From Gongronella butleri (lineage: Eukaryota; Mucoromycota; Mucoromycetes; Mucorales; Cunninghamellaceae), in the NCBI GenBank assembly GCA_025201375.1, contig JAIWZP010000056.1, positions 119,806 through 183,805 of the forward strand: a stretch of DNA of 64,000 nt, in the 5' to 3' direction. A model generated the notes under the pieces. It saw nothing but the letters and a program-made list of their open reading frames with translations. It was not told the DNA's origin and did no database searches. The position numbers and the translations under genes were made by a program. Shown piece by piece: positions 31,641-44,046 of this stretch. The stretch's first letter is position 1; each line of letters opens with the position of its first letter.

Positions 31641-33461
31641 GTCACCGGTGATTTGTGAAAATATGAGATTTGCAGAACTAACGCGGCAAAAAAAAGTCAA
31701 TACTGCGGGTTTGACGCGTGATAAAGCGCGTCAAACATTGAGTGACACGCGCCTGTTCCGAATGAAATATACCCATCTATCATGCTACTGTAGCAGACGC
31801 GTCAGTCGGCTCTAAATGCGCATTTTTTAGGCCTTAATTGACCTTGAAGATAAAATTAAAATCGCCCACTGCTCGTGAATGAACTAGTATACATTGCTTT
31901 TTTTTATTGTACGGCTAAATTTTAATTTGCGCGTGGACCGTTCCAGAGCAGCGCAACAGCAGAGCTGTGAGAGACAACCCAAAAAATTCTAATTCGCCCG
32001 TTGTCGACTGAATTGAATAACAGGAAAGGGGCACAAACTGCAAAAAGCACAAAATTGATCCATTGTTCTAGATGACTTGATTAAACGGTGTCGTATTGCT
32101 TTGTAGCATTCAGCGAAACTGAAGAATCTTAGTAGTATGAATACAAGTGGCAAGTTTCAATGCGATTCAAACCGCAGGATCTCGTGTTAGTTGGATTTTG
32201 GCAACCTTTTTTTAACGTTTGCCCGAATTAAGCGATGTTCAGTAAAGCGTCACCTCACTCTTCATGGCCGCCGAGCTTTTTCACATCCAATAAATTGGCT
32301 GCCATCCAACGGAAGCGGTTTGGCTTGGGGATGAATTTCCTCAAGGTGCAAAACTCAAGAAAAGAGGGTAAAGATCGAATTGATGGACGGCAAAACGGCG
32401 CGTGTGGCTGATAGGGAATCAATGGTGATGTTAATTGGCCATGTCGTGCAGCAAGGTGGACATTTTGAGAGCCCAAGCAACGATTGGATTCCAAATGATG
32501 TGATCTTTGGCTCACATTTTGCGTGGGAAAGCAATCAAAAAAAAAAAATTCATGCGAAATGGTTGAAACGGCGATTGATGCCAACCTTAAAATCTTGCGG
32601 CGCCGCTAAAGTATGAACGAGCACAGACTACGCCTTTTTGTTTTTGTTTTTTTTTGATGTTTTGTGGAAGGGCGTCTTTTGAGGACGTTGTTGCGTATTG
32701 AACGTCAAATTCAAGCTGGTCTGCATAGCCTGGGTCGAACATTGTCGAACATTGTCGATTGGCAGCTCCTCGCGCAGTGATCCTATGCAGTGCCTAGCCG
32801 GCCATGAATCATGTGCACTACAAAAAAAAAAAGCACATTGTGCGTGCACATTTACGCAAAAAGAAACACCCGTTGCACCCAAATACTCAAGCAATTGCTA
32901 GCAGTACGCGGCACCGGGCTGCTTGGCGCTTGGGTTTGCACCATTTTGCGCCATTTTGTCCCATTTTTCTTCTTTTGTCTTTTTTTTTTACCCTTCGTTT
33001 TTTTTTTTTTTTTTTTTTTTTTTTTCGCGCAAACCGGTGTATTTCGGCATCCAACCTTGCGTTTATTTTGGTGTGGGGGCATATTATAAATGCTGGCAAA
33101 CAGAAAGTGTCCGGTGGATCAAAAAAAAAAGGCAGAGTTCAAAGGCCGCGCATGCGGGCATCGGCGTTTGAATGCAAGTGGACGCATGCTGAAAGAACAA
33201 AATTTTTTTTTCTCCTCGACAGCCTTCTTTCTCTCTTCTTTTTTGTTGTTTACCTTTGTACTTTTACCTTGCTCGTTTCTGTTCTCTCCTTTTCCCTCAT
33301 CTTGTATATTTGAATAGAGTCGAGAACTCGCAGCACTCCCACCTTTTTTGATTCTTTTTTATTTTTGCCTTGGCTTACTTTTTTGTACAGCATTTCCGCC
33401 GACAAGCCTTTTTTTCTTTACTTTTTTTCTCCGTTGTATGATCTTTCCTTTTTGCACCTGA
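31641..33461. other. Long spacer upstream of the CCCH-Pumilio gene
   Basis: About 1.8 kb. 31700-32230 continues to look like decayed R1 material (GACGCGTGATAAAGCGCGTC matches the GACGCGTGAAAAACCGCGTC region of copy B). 32640-33460 is rich in T tracts (a 25-base run at 33001-33025) and CT blocks, consistent with a long leader and promoter. No gene is supported. Confidence 0.35.
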
Positions 33462-35717
33462 ATGGCCAATCAGTCTTCCTCGCACGTACATCCTTTTGAC
33501 TCGTACACGTCAACACGGTTGACGGACGAGCAATCCAACATGGGCGTAAGTGTAGCCTGCAACAAAAGCGCGAAAGGGGGCTCACGGCGCTTTTTTTTTT
33601 TTGTTATTTAGAGCACGGTGTATGACAAGGCGACGACGGGTGGCAAACACGCTGCGCACCGCCTGCTCTTCCAGGATTCGATGCATTTGTACGAGTATCC
33701 GGCTTCCAAGGAGCGAGGGACCAACGATTTTTGGACGTCGCGCTCCATGCCGGGCTCTCGACGCAATTCTAATGAAAAAGACACTCACATCGACTCGCTG
33801 CCATTGGACTCGCTCTTTAGCTCAAAACTCCAGCTTGGCATTGCCGACACGACGTAAATATTTAGCAAGGGAAATGAGAGAAAAAGCGTGTCTTTACCTT
33901 TTTTTTTCCCCCGTTTTAGTACCTCTATACCCGATTCCAAGCGCCTGTTTCCCAATTTTGCACTGCCATCATCTTCCGGTGCGCCCTCGTCGTCTACGGC
34001 CAGCATGCCGCCTCCTGCCACCTCGACTACAAGCAGCAACAGCGGCAACACGCAGCCATTTGCATTTGATGGTACATTTGACGGTGCATTTGACGGCGTG
34101 TCGCAAGGGATGTTCCCGTATCAGCAACAGCAGCAGCAGCAACATCAGCCGCAACAACAACTTCAGCACCAGGGTGGGGTGTTTGCACCCAATGGCGATT
34201 TGTTTGGGCCTCCAAAGCAAAGAAGCAACAAAAGCGTTGAATCGCTCCGCAGCAAGTCGTGGACGCAACATTTGGACAATCCGGCGCCCAATGGAGTGCA
34301 TTTGCAGCGAGCGGCAGCAGCATCTGGGACTAGGCCATTGGAAAATGCGTTCGACAACTATGTGATGACCGCGACGGAAACGCCTTTTTACAACCCAACA
34401 GCGCCGTCGTCGCGCCGATCATCGTATGGATGGGCGCAAGACGCACCATTTGATTTATCCACACTCAAATCGCGTCTAACAACCTCTCAATCGCACAGTG
34501 ATCTGCGTGCGGCAATGCACGACGCGACTTTTTTTTATGGAGCGGATAAAGATACGCCTCTGTGCCAAACTTACCTTCAGTACGGCGCCTGCCCCATGCC
34601 CGATTGCCCATTCATGCATCCTATCCTGCCTCCACCAAGCAATCTTTCGCCACAGCTCGCGCATGCCAATCCGACCACAAATGCAGGCTTGCCAACACTG
34701 CCCCCCAATGCCCATCATCATTCGCCAGCCATGTACACTTATCCATCGCTCTTCCACCCTGCATCCACCGCTGTGCCCGGTTCAACGTCCCCCGCGCTCC
34801 ATACACAACAGCAGCACCAGCACATTCCGGCCACATTCAATGCCAATTCAATGCACTTTTCCGTTGGCGCGTCTTCTTCCGTCTATGCGCGCCCCGGCTA
34901 TCACCCACATTCTATCCAACACTCACCGCCGTATGCAAATGGCCATGCCGCCAATGCCAACAGCAACAACAACAGCAGCAGCAATGCGGCCCATGCTGCG
35001 TCGACCACTTCCACTAAGCAAGACATCTCACAACCCGGATCGCGACGCGCCTCTAGTAGCGATCAGGACGCTGGCCGCTTCGCCAATGCCAATATTGACG
35101 ATTTCAAGGGTCATTTGTATGAACTTGCAAAGGACCAGAACGGATGCCGCTTCTTGCAGCGCAAAATTGAAGATACCTCGTCAACATCCTCGTCTACCGA
35201 TCATCTCTACGTCATACAGACCATCTACGACGAAATTCACACTCACTTTGTCGAACTTATGACCAGTAAGTTTCGAGAGAGAGAGAGACAGAAAGAGAAA
35301 AAAAATGCGACTGACTCCTTTCTTTTTATTAGATTCATTTGGCAATTACCTGTGCCAAAAGCTTCTTGAGCGGTGCGACAATGAACAACGAGACACAATT
35401 GTGGCGATTGTGGCGCCGGAGATTGTCAACATCTCGCTGAATATGCACGGCACGCGCGCGGTGCAGAAATTGATCGAATTTTTGTCAACGCCGGAGCAAA
35501 TTCGCATGGTGACCAATGCGCTGAACCCAAGCGTCGTGCCCCTAATCAAGGACTTGAATGGCAATCACGTCATTCAAAAGTGTTTGCATCGTTTGTCCGA
35601 GGAGCATCGCCAATTCATTTATGACGCCGTCAGCGAAAAGTGCATCCAAGTCGCCACACACAAGCACGGCTGCTGCGTGCTCCAGCGCTGTATCGATTAT
35701 GCATCTCAAAAGCAAAA

Positions 35718-35760
<43 letters not shown>

Positions 35761-36449
35761 TCAATTGGCACAAATTGGCTTTCGACGTATCGTTTTCTCA
35801 ATTTTTTTTTTTTTTTTTTTTGTGCAGGTGCAACTCGTCGCTGAGATTACAAAGAATGCCCTGCCGCTCGTCCAAGATCCTTATGGCAATTATGTGGTGC
35901 AATATGTGCTGGATCTCGGAAACGAGGATTTTTCCGACGGACTCATCCAGCGTTTCGTCGGTCACGCCTGTCATCTCTCCGCGCAAAAATTCAGCTCCAA
36001 TGTCATTGAAAAGGCAAGTGGAGGACAAGAGAAAAAAGATGAATTGACGGCTCATGTCTTGTATTTTTATGTGCACAGTGCATCCGTGTAGCAAAACCAG
36101 GCACACGTCACGATTTGATTGCCGAATTCATCGACGCCACCGCCATGGAGAAGTTATTGCGCGACTCGTTTGCCAATTATGTCATCCAGACGTCTTTGGA
36201 CTACGCGAATCCCGAGCAGCGCAGTCAGGTATTATACATAAAAAAAAAAAAAACATAGGCTCATGCCCTTGCTTTGTCTTTCTGTGCATTCAGTTGGTCG
36301 ACTGCATCCGCCCCTTGCTGTCCACAGTCCGCAGCACGCCTTATGCCAAACGCATCCACGGCAAAATCTTTCGCGAGCAACAGACGCGGCCGCAGCAAAA
36401 CGCACCTGGATACGTGTCCCGCAGGCTCATGAATCATTCCAATGCATGA
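33462..36449 (+). CDS. CCCH zinc finger plus Pumilio-repeat (PUF) RNA-binding protein
   Basis: Seven exons (33462-33545, 33612-33853, 33920-35265, 35333-35718, 35828-36013, 36079-36228, 36294-36449) join in frame to 849 residues. The N-terminal 500 residues are low-complexity (Ser, Pro, a QQQQQQ/HQPQQQ tract near 175) with one CCCH finger at about 324-343 (C-x8-C-x4-C-x3-H). Eight PUF-type repeats follow from about residue 500: KDQNGCRFLQ, FGNYLCQKLLE, MHGTRAVQKLI, LNGNHVIQKCL, HKHGCCVLQRC, PYGNYVVQYVL, FSSNVIEKC and FANYVIQTSL. PUF proteins bind 3'UTR UGUA-type motifs in the cytoplasm and repress or localise mRNAs. The intron at 36014 begins GCAAGT (GC-AG). The intron at 35719 starts with a run of about 39 A. 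Confidence 0.9.
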
Positions 36450-37414
36450 TTTTTTTTTCAACCCGCTCCATTGTGTTATTACTATATTTCCTCGTCGCGT
36501 TTACGTCCTCTCATGTTGATATTTGTGTAGTTTTTCTCGTGTACATTTTCCCTCCCACCCTCCTCCTGCGCATGACTCTATATTTCTTCCCTAACCTTGC
36601 TGCTTCCTTGGCTGGCGTCTGTTACCACGGCAATGTCTTTCTTGTGATCTCTACTCCTCTCGCACTTCATAGCTCATCCCATCCACGATTTTTTTCTTTT
36701 ATTACCCTTTGCTCCTTGCGTCTACCTTTCTCTCTTGTACTATCAGTTTTGCTTTGCCATAGTTTTTTTTCTAAAAAAATTGTTATCAATTCTTAAAACC
36801 TTTTTCTTACGACCATTTTAAAGCGTTTCTTGTGGGAGAGTGTTTTTCAGGGATTACGTATGTAAAGCGCTTGTGGAATGGATATTTACGCGTTCTGTGG
36901 AAAAAAATGGCCTTATTTTTGTCACGTTCCATCCGACACATGCTTTGACCTCTCAATTTGAAAGGTAAAGCATCGCTAGCAAGGCGCGTAGCGTGCATAT
37001 ATTCAGACTGCTCGCTAATATCATACAGCCCGCCAAGTCCATATTTATGTATTAAAAAAAACTTCTCAACGATGGGAATTAAATCAAGATATTCCCGCGA
37101 TAAGGTAGATAGATACTGGCCAGCATGGAAATGTCTATATGGTGTTCCATGCCTTCATTTTTTTCACCACCCAAACGCTTCGTTTTTTTTTCCATGAACA
37201 ATGAAGGATTGCTCGTCAATTAAGAACATTTTTCTTTTTTAAACTCCATCTGCATTCGAAAAATTAACGTACATTCTCAATGCCGCGTTCCTGGATTCAA
37301 TCCAGATGACCGGGCACTTGCCTAGTCTCAGGAAAATCCGATATAAGAATGCTGCTGGAGATGCTCTACTGTCTTAGTCCTCAGGTGACCGACCACTGGC
37401 GGGCCCACCCGAGC

Positions 37415-37453
<39 letters not shown>

Positions 37454-37560
37454 TAAGCCGGAATGTTGCAGTACATTTGAACCATTACGACGCATTGACA
37501 GGATTGGAAAGAATCTTTGCACCTTGTTTCTTTTTATTTTTATGATTTTGCTGCTATCCT
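36450..37560. other. Spacer between the PUF gene and the Thr/Ser-repeat gene
   Basis: About 1.1 kb. The first 350 bases are pyrimidine-rich 3' flank. A run of about 36 A lies at 37416-37451, just after GGGCCCACCCGAGCC. No promoter element stands out apart from AT-rich blocks near 37530-37555. No gene is seen. Confidence 0.35.
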
Positions 37561-40500
37561 ATGCGCGTTCTTTTACCACTTGCCATTGGACATTTGACGC
37601 TTCTTCAAGCTACACAAGCAGTGTCATCGGCTGAACGGGAGGTGTCAAGCCCTGCGCAGGTTAAAAGCATGTCTGGGTTCCTAGGTGGGCTCTTTGCCAA
37701 GGCAAAGACGCAGGAGCATGTTGGCAAGAGCATGAAAAAGGGCTCCAGAAAGGGCAAATCCCAATTCGGCGGCTTTGAATTTCTTGAAGACGATGACTTT
37801 TGCCAGGATGCCATTGACCAAGCATTGGACGACTGTGTCTCTCAGGTGGTGATTGACGGCGTCGCGCACGAATTTCCCTGTGGCTGCGAGCCCCTGGATC
37901 TGACTGAATACTGTCCGCGAGATGTGGATGGGGAAACCAGCATTAATGGTGAGGACGATTACCCTCCCGCGAGCCTCGTCACCACTACTGAACCCCACAC
38001 CACGCTGGATCTCGACGTTGTGTGCCCAGTAAAGACGCAAAAAATCCAGGTGGGCAACACGTATCTCCACGTGACTTGCACCAACGGCATCACGTCCTTA
38101 AATTACGAAGATTTGTGCCCAGCGTCCATCATTACCACGGTGTACACCACCATCACAGAGCCCACCACCATCATGGAGCCCACCACCATCATGGAGCCCA
38201 CCACCATCATGGAGTCCACCACCATCACGGAGTCCACCACCATCATGGAGTCCACCACCATCACGGAGTCCATCACCATCACGGAGTCCATCACCATCAC
38301 GGAATCCACCACAGAGTCCACCATCACCACGGAGTCCACGACCACCACCACCACGGAATCCGATGTCATCAGCACGGACTCCACCACCATCACGGACTCC
38401 ACCACCACCACAGAGTCCACGACCACCACTACCACGGAATCCGACGTCATCAGCACCGACTCCACCACCATCACGGAGTCCAACACCACCACGGAGTCCA
38501 CGACGACCACCACCACGGAATCCGACGTCATCAGCACAGACTCCACCACCATCACGGAATCCACTATTTCCACGACAACTACCACCACCACGGAATCCGA
38601 TGTCATCAGCACCGACTCCATCACCATCACGGAGTCTACGATTTCCACGACAACTACCACCACCACGGAATCCGACGTCATCAGCACGGACTCCACCACC
38701 ATCACGGAGTCCACTACCACCACGGAGTCCACCACCACCACTACCACGGAATCCGACGTCATCAGCACCGACTCCACCACCATCACGGAGTCCACCACCA
38801 CCACAGAGTCCACGACGACCACCACCACGGAATCCAACGTCATTAGCACGGAATCCACCACCATCACGGAGTCCACCACCACCACAGAGTCCACGACGAC
38901 CACCACCACGGAATCCGATGTCATCAGCACCGACTCCACCACCATCACGGACTCCACCACCACCACGGAGTCCACCACCACCACTACCACGGAATCCGAC
39001 GTCATCAGCACGGACTCCACCACCATCACGGAGTCCACCACCACCACAGAGTCCACGACGACCACCACCACGGAATCCGATGTCATTAGCACAGACTCCA
39101 CCACCACCACAGAGTCCACGACGACCACCACCACGGAATCCGACGTCATTAGCACCGACTCCACCACCATCACGGAGTCCACCACCACCACAGAGTCCAC
39201 GACGACCACCACCACGGAATCCGACGTCATTAGCACGGAATCCACCACCATCACAGAGTCCACCATCACCACGGAGTCCACGACCACCACCACCACGGAA
39301 TCCGACGTCATCAGCACAGACTCCACCACCATCACGGACTCCACCACCACCACGGAGTCCACCACCACCACTACCACGGAATCCGACGTCATTAGCACAG
39401 ACTCCACCACCATCACGGAGTCTACCATTTCCACGACAACTACCACCACCACGGAATCCGACGTCATCAGCACGGACTCCACCACCATCACAGAGTCTAC
39501 GATTTCCACGACAACTACCACCACCACGGAATCCGACGTCATTAGCACGGAATCCACCACCATCACGGAGTCCACCACCACCACAGAGTCCACGACCACC
39601 ACCACCACGGAATCCGATGTCATCAGCACAGACTCCACCACCATCACGGACTCCACCACCACCACAGAGTCCACGACCACCACTACCACGGAATCCGACG
39701 TCATCAGCACAGACTCCACCACCATCACGGAGTCCACTACCACCACGGAGTCCACAACCACCACTACCACGGAATCCGACGTCATCAGCACGAAATCCAC
39801 CACCATCACGGAATCCACCACCACCACGGACTCCACCACGGACTCTACCACGATCACGGACTCCACCACCACCACGGAGTCCACCACCACCACTACCACG
39901 GAATCCGACGTCATCAGCACAGACTCCACCACCATCACGGACTCCACCACCACCACAGAGTCCACGACGACCACCACCACGGAATCCGACTTCATCAGCA
40001 CGGACTCCACCACCATCACAGAGTCCACTACCACCACGGAGTCCACTACCACCACGGAGTCCACGACCACCACCACCACGGAATCCGATGTCATCAGCAC
40101 AGACTCCACCACCATCACAGAGTCCACCATTTCCACGACAACTACCACCACCACGGAATCCGACGTCATCAGCACAGACTCCACCACCATCACGGACTCC
40201 ACCACCACTACGGAGTCCACAACCACCACCACCACGGAATCCGACGTCAGCACGGAATCCACCACCATCACAGAGTCCACCATCACCACGGAGTCCACGA
40301 CCACCACCACCACTGAATCCGACGTCATCAGCACGGAATCCACCACCATCACAGAGTCCACCATCACCACGGAGTCCACGACCACCACTACCACGGAATC
40401 CGATGTCATCAGCACGGATTCCACCACCATCACGGAGTCCACCACCACCACGGAGTCCACCACCACCACTACCACGGAATCCGGTGTCATCAGCACGGAC

Positions 40501-42561
40501 TCCACCACCATCACGGAGTCCACCACCACCACGGAGTCCACGACCACCACCACCACGGAATCCGACGTCATCAGCACAGACTCCACCACCATCACGGACT
40601 CCACCACCACTACGGAGTCCACGACCACCACCACCACGGAATCCGATGTCATCAGCACAGACTCCACCACCATCACAGAGTCCACCATTTCCACGACAAC
40701 TACCACCACCACGGAATCCGACGTCATCAGCACGGACTCCACCACCATCACGGAGTCCACCACGACTACCACCACGGAATCCTCCACGGACTCCACCACC
40801 ATCACGGACTCCACCACCACCACGGAGTCCACCACGACTACCACCACGGAATCCGACGTCATCAGCACAGACTCCACCACCATCACGGAGTCCACCACCA
40901 CCACGGAGTCAACCACCACCACCACCACGGAATCCGACGTCATCAGCACAGACTCCACCACCATCACGGATTCCACTACCACCACGGAGTCCATGACCAC
41001 CACCACCACGGAATCCGATGTCATCAGCACAGACTCCACCACCATCACAGAGTCCACCATCACCACGGAGTCCACCACCACCACCACCACGGAATCCGAC
41101 GTCATCAGCACAGACTCCACCACCATCACGGAGTCCACCATCACCACGGAGTCCACGACCACCACCACCACGGAATCCGATGTCATCAGCACGGAATCCA
41201 CCACCATCACGGAATCCACCACCACCACGGACTCCACCACGGACTCTACCACGATCACGGACTCCACCACCACCACGGAGTCCACCACGACTACCACCAC
41301 GGAATCCGACGTCATTAGCACGGAATCCACCACGATCACGGAATCCACCACCACCACGGAGTCCACCACCACTACCACCACGGAATCCGACGTCATCAGC
41401 ACGGACTTCACCACCATCACGGACTCCACCACCACCACGGAATCCACCACTGAGTCCACCACCATCACGGAGTCCACCACCACCACGGAACCCACCACAG
41501 ACTCCACCACCATCACGGAATCCACCACCACCACCACCACGGAATCCACCACCACCACAGAGTCCACCACCATCATGGAATCCACCACGGAGCCCACCAC
41601 CACCACCACCATCACCTCCACCACAGAGTCCATCACCACCACCACCACGGAATCCACCACCACCACAGAGTCCACCACCATCACGGAATCCACCACGGAG
41701 CCCACCACCACCACCACCATCACCTCCACCACAGAGTCCATCACCACCACCACCACGGAATCCACCACCACCATCACGACCACCACGGAGTCGACCATTT
41801 CTACGACAACCACCACCACCACGCAGCCCACCACTACCACCACCACGCAACCCACTACCACCACCACCACTACCTCCACCAGTTCTACGACAACCACCAC
41901 TACCACGCAGCTCACCACCACCACCACCACTACTTCCACCACAGAGTCCATCACCACCACGGAATCCACCACCACCACCACCACCACCACCACCTCCACC
42001 AGCTCCACGACAACCACCAGCACCACCTCCTCCACCAGTTCCACGACAACCACCACCACCACGCAGCCTACCACCACCACAACTACCACAACTGCCATAG
42101 AAACAGACACCATTACAGCATCGCTGGCGTCTCCTACTGGCGATTGCCCGCTCACTTTCCGTAATTTTGTTGGCTGCCGTGCAAGCGACAATGGTCTACA
42201 GCCCGAAACAAATGCAGTCGTAAGAACATACATACACACACACGCAAAAGCGTACACGCGCATCCCGGGTGCTTGGTCTGCGACAAGAACGATTGTCCGC
42301 CACGCAAAGAACAAAACAAGCATGACAACTTTTTTTTTCTCTTAGATATTCTCACTTGCACAGACGTATGAAGTTAGTACTGGTTGCTCGCAGCCCTCGT
42401 TTTATGACACTTCCATCATTGGCCCTAATGACGTCTTTTACGTTGGCTACGGTAGCATGTCGCATATTGATACTTACCGGGCAATGTGCGCCAGCCGTCC
42501 AAACAGCTTATTCATGTGTTCAACCGGGCAAGGTACTCAACCAACTATTCTATGTTTATAG
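37561..42561 (+). CDS. Large secreted Thr/Ser-repeat (mucin-like) protein
   Basis: Two exons (37561-42219 and 42346-42561) give 1,624 residues. A signal peptide (MRVLLPLAIGHLTLLQATQA) is followed by a Cys-containing N-domain (FCQDAIDQALDDC, FPCGCEPLDLTEYC, VVCPVKT, VTCTNGI, YEDLCPAS). Residues about 195-1510 are built of roughly three dozen units of the form ESDVISTDSTTITESTTTTE plus a TTTTTT run. A 110-residue C-domain carries more Cys (GDCPLTF, FVGCRAS, STGCSQPSFYD, AMCASRPNS, FMCSTGQ). The Thr/Ser block should be densely O-glycosylated. This is typical of fungal cell-wall adhesins and mucins. No C-terminal GPI signal is visible, so it is more likely secreted or linked through the Cys domains. 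The two Cys domains are not recognised by me. Confidence 0.82.
38140..42095 (+). repeat. Minisatellite coding the Thr/Ser repeat, core unit about 84 bp
   Basis: Direct tandem DNA repeats of a core reading GAATCCGACGTCATCAGCAC followed by ACC/ACG triplets. Units vary by whole-codon additions and by GAC/GAG (Asp/Glu) swaps, as expected from slippage and unequal exchange. Because nearly every triplet is NCC or ACN, all three plus-strand frames and one minus-strand frame are open for kilobases. These are by-products, not genes. Confidence 0.85.
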
Positions 42562-42895
42562 TAAATGCTTATTAACAAGTGGTAATCGCGTCCAGCGGCC
42601 ACATGTGGCCGATCACGCAAAATTACTTTCCTCCCCAATAAAAAGCGATTGAAATCTGTTCTTTTTACACAAGATAGTCTTCACTAAGAGCATGACTCAC
42701 ACCCATTCACAAAAAAAAAAAAAAAAAAAGTAGCAAGGACATGTCATTGTTTATTGGCTCTGAAAATGATCGGTCAAAGGGCTAAAATATGGCGGCCACA
42801 TGTGGCCGCCACTTAGTCACGCACTGTAGTGGCCCCTGCCGGACTTTTTTTTTTCTACAAAATACCTACAAAGATGAAGAATAATTGGCAATTGT
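42562..42895. other. Spacer with two perfect palindromes
   Basis: Contains CGGCCACATGTGGCCG at 42596-42611 and the 20-bp palindrome GGCGGCCACATGTGGCCGCC at 42791-42810, 195 bp apart, and an A run at 42712-42729. They flank the 3' end of the dead piggyBac-like transposase and may be parts of its terminal structure. See the matching observation. Confidence 0.5.
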
Positions 42896-44046
42896 TCATT
42901 CTTGATTAGCTTCAATGGTGTGTTCGTGGTGGCATCTCGCGCACATCGCGTTTGCTTTGTTACACGAGCAACAATGGGCTGTACGCTGGCTATGGCAAGT
43001 TTTGCAAATGCGCCTAATGAGCTTTCCATTGCCATTGCGCTTGCCCATTGATGTCAAACGGTGTCTTTCTCGTGTGTTTGATCTTGTCGCGAGTTGTCTG
43101 GTGGCTTCTTGTTCTTCAGATGACTGCTCCGCCACGCAATCAAGCAAGCTGCGAGCCAAATGGCTCTTGAACTCACCTTGCTTGGTGTTTGGGCCTAAGG
43201 CATGGAAGCACTTGAATGCGCTGTACGCGTTGGCTTCTGCCATTGCCAAAAAAATGACAAGCAGCGTGTTTCCCAACGTTCAGTGGTAATCACATCGTGA
43301 AAGGACACAAGATTGTCGCGCCTGTTGTTAGCAATGTCAACGATACCTAAAAAAAATCATGGATGATCGCTCATTGACAAGACGCTCTTACTTTTGCTTA
43401 TTTCATAATCGTCAAACACCGCTGGACGCTCAAACGACTGGCACACGCCATTCGAGTCGCGAAGCGTGAGAGTTGATCCAAGGATCATAGTGCTGCAGGT
43501 CGACACAATAGCTTTCACCTTGCGGTCTCTGTAAGAGTCTGCAAATAGGGCGTCGCAATTTGGCGTCACCTTTGACACACACAAGTGATCTCTATATCTT
43601 GGACCCAAGTCCCTGATGAGATCTGTGTCAGGGGGTAGTCCACGAGGCCATGCTCTGCGTTTGATGATTTGCATAATGGAAAAAAGGCCGCTTGAGCGCA
43701 GTGCCATAGCCATTGTGGGCGATCCGAACCAGGAATCAGCAACGACTGTTCGACCGGTGCCAAACCATGGCTCACAAAGACGTTTCACAGTGGCCACGTT
43801 CTTGGGGTCCGTGTCACTGAATTTGCGAGTGTCTCTTTAAGTCTTGGACATCGAGTGGTCCAAACGTAAAATGATATTGGTGTTCATGTCGCCGATCGTC
43901 TTATATTCCTGGCAAACAGGATGTGGCTTGCGTGGGATTTTCCTCGCGTTGGGGAGACGCTTGCCCTGCCATTGATTCATGCTCTCATCTACGCACAAAT
44001 ACTTGCCAGGAACGAGGGCATCAGCCAGATTGTAGTTGTACGCGTC
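42896..44046 (-). pseudogene. Broken piggyBac-like (DDE_Tnp_1_7) transposase
   Basis: Reading leftwards from 44046 the frame gives LCVDESMNQWQGKRLPN, a block with the first catalytic Asp region of piggyBac transposases. It then gives ADSWFGSPTMAMAL (equivalent of the second catalytic DNWF), VDIANNRRDNLVSFHD and, in another frame, a C-terminal Cys-rich zinc domain (ICKTCHSQRTAHCC, MCARCHHEH). A TAA stop interrupts the frame at 43837-43839 and a frameshift lies near 43270, so the gene is dead. A possible intron lies near 43395-43350. The N-terminal third is missing or unrecognisable upstream of 44046. Known role of the family: cut-and-paste transposition at TTAA. Confidence 0.75.

Noticed and set aside
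32380..32616. Short plus-strand frame (78 codons) upstream of the PUF gene
   Set aside because: Single isolated frame without homology, splice signals or promoter; likely chance in decayed repeat DNA.
36450..36796. Hydrophobic plus-strand open frame after the PUF gene
   Set aside because: It overlaps the PUF stop and arises from pyrimidine-rich 3' flank (Leu, Phe, Ser codons); no splice or domain support.
38103..42323. 1,406-codon antisense frame as a gene
   Set aside because: It is a mirror of the ACC/TCC repeat; it lacks a promoter, signal or domain, and the plus strand has a signal peptide and a spliced Cys-rich end.
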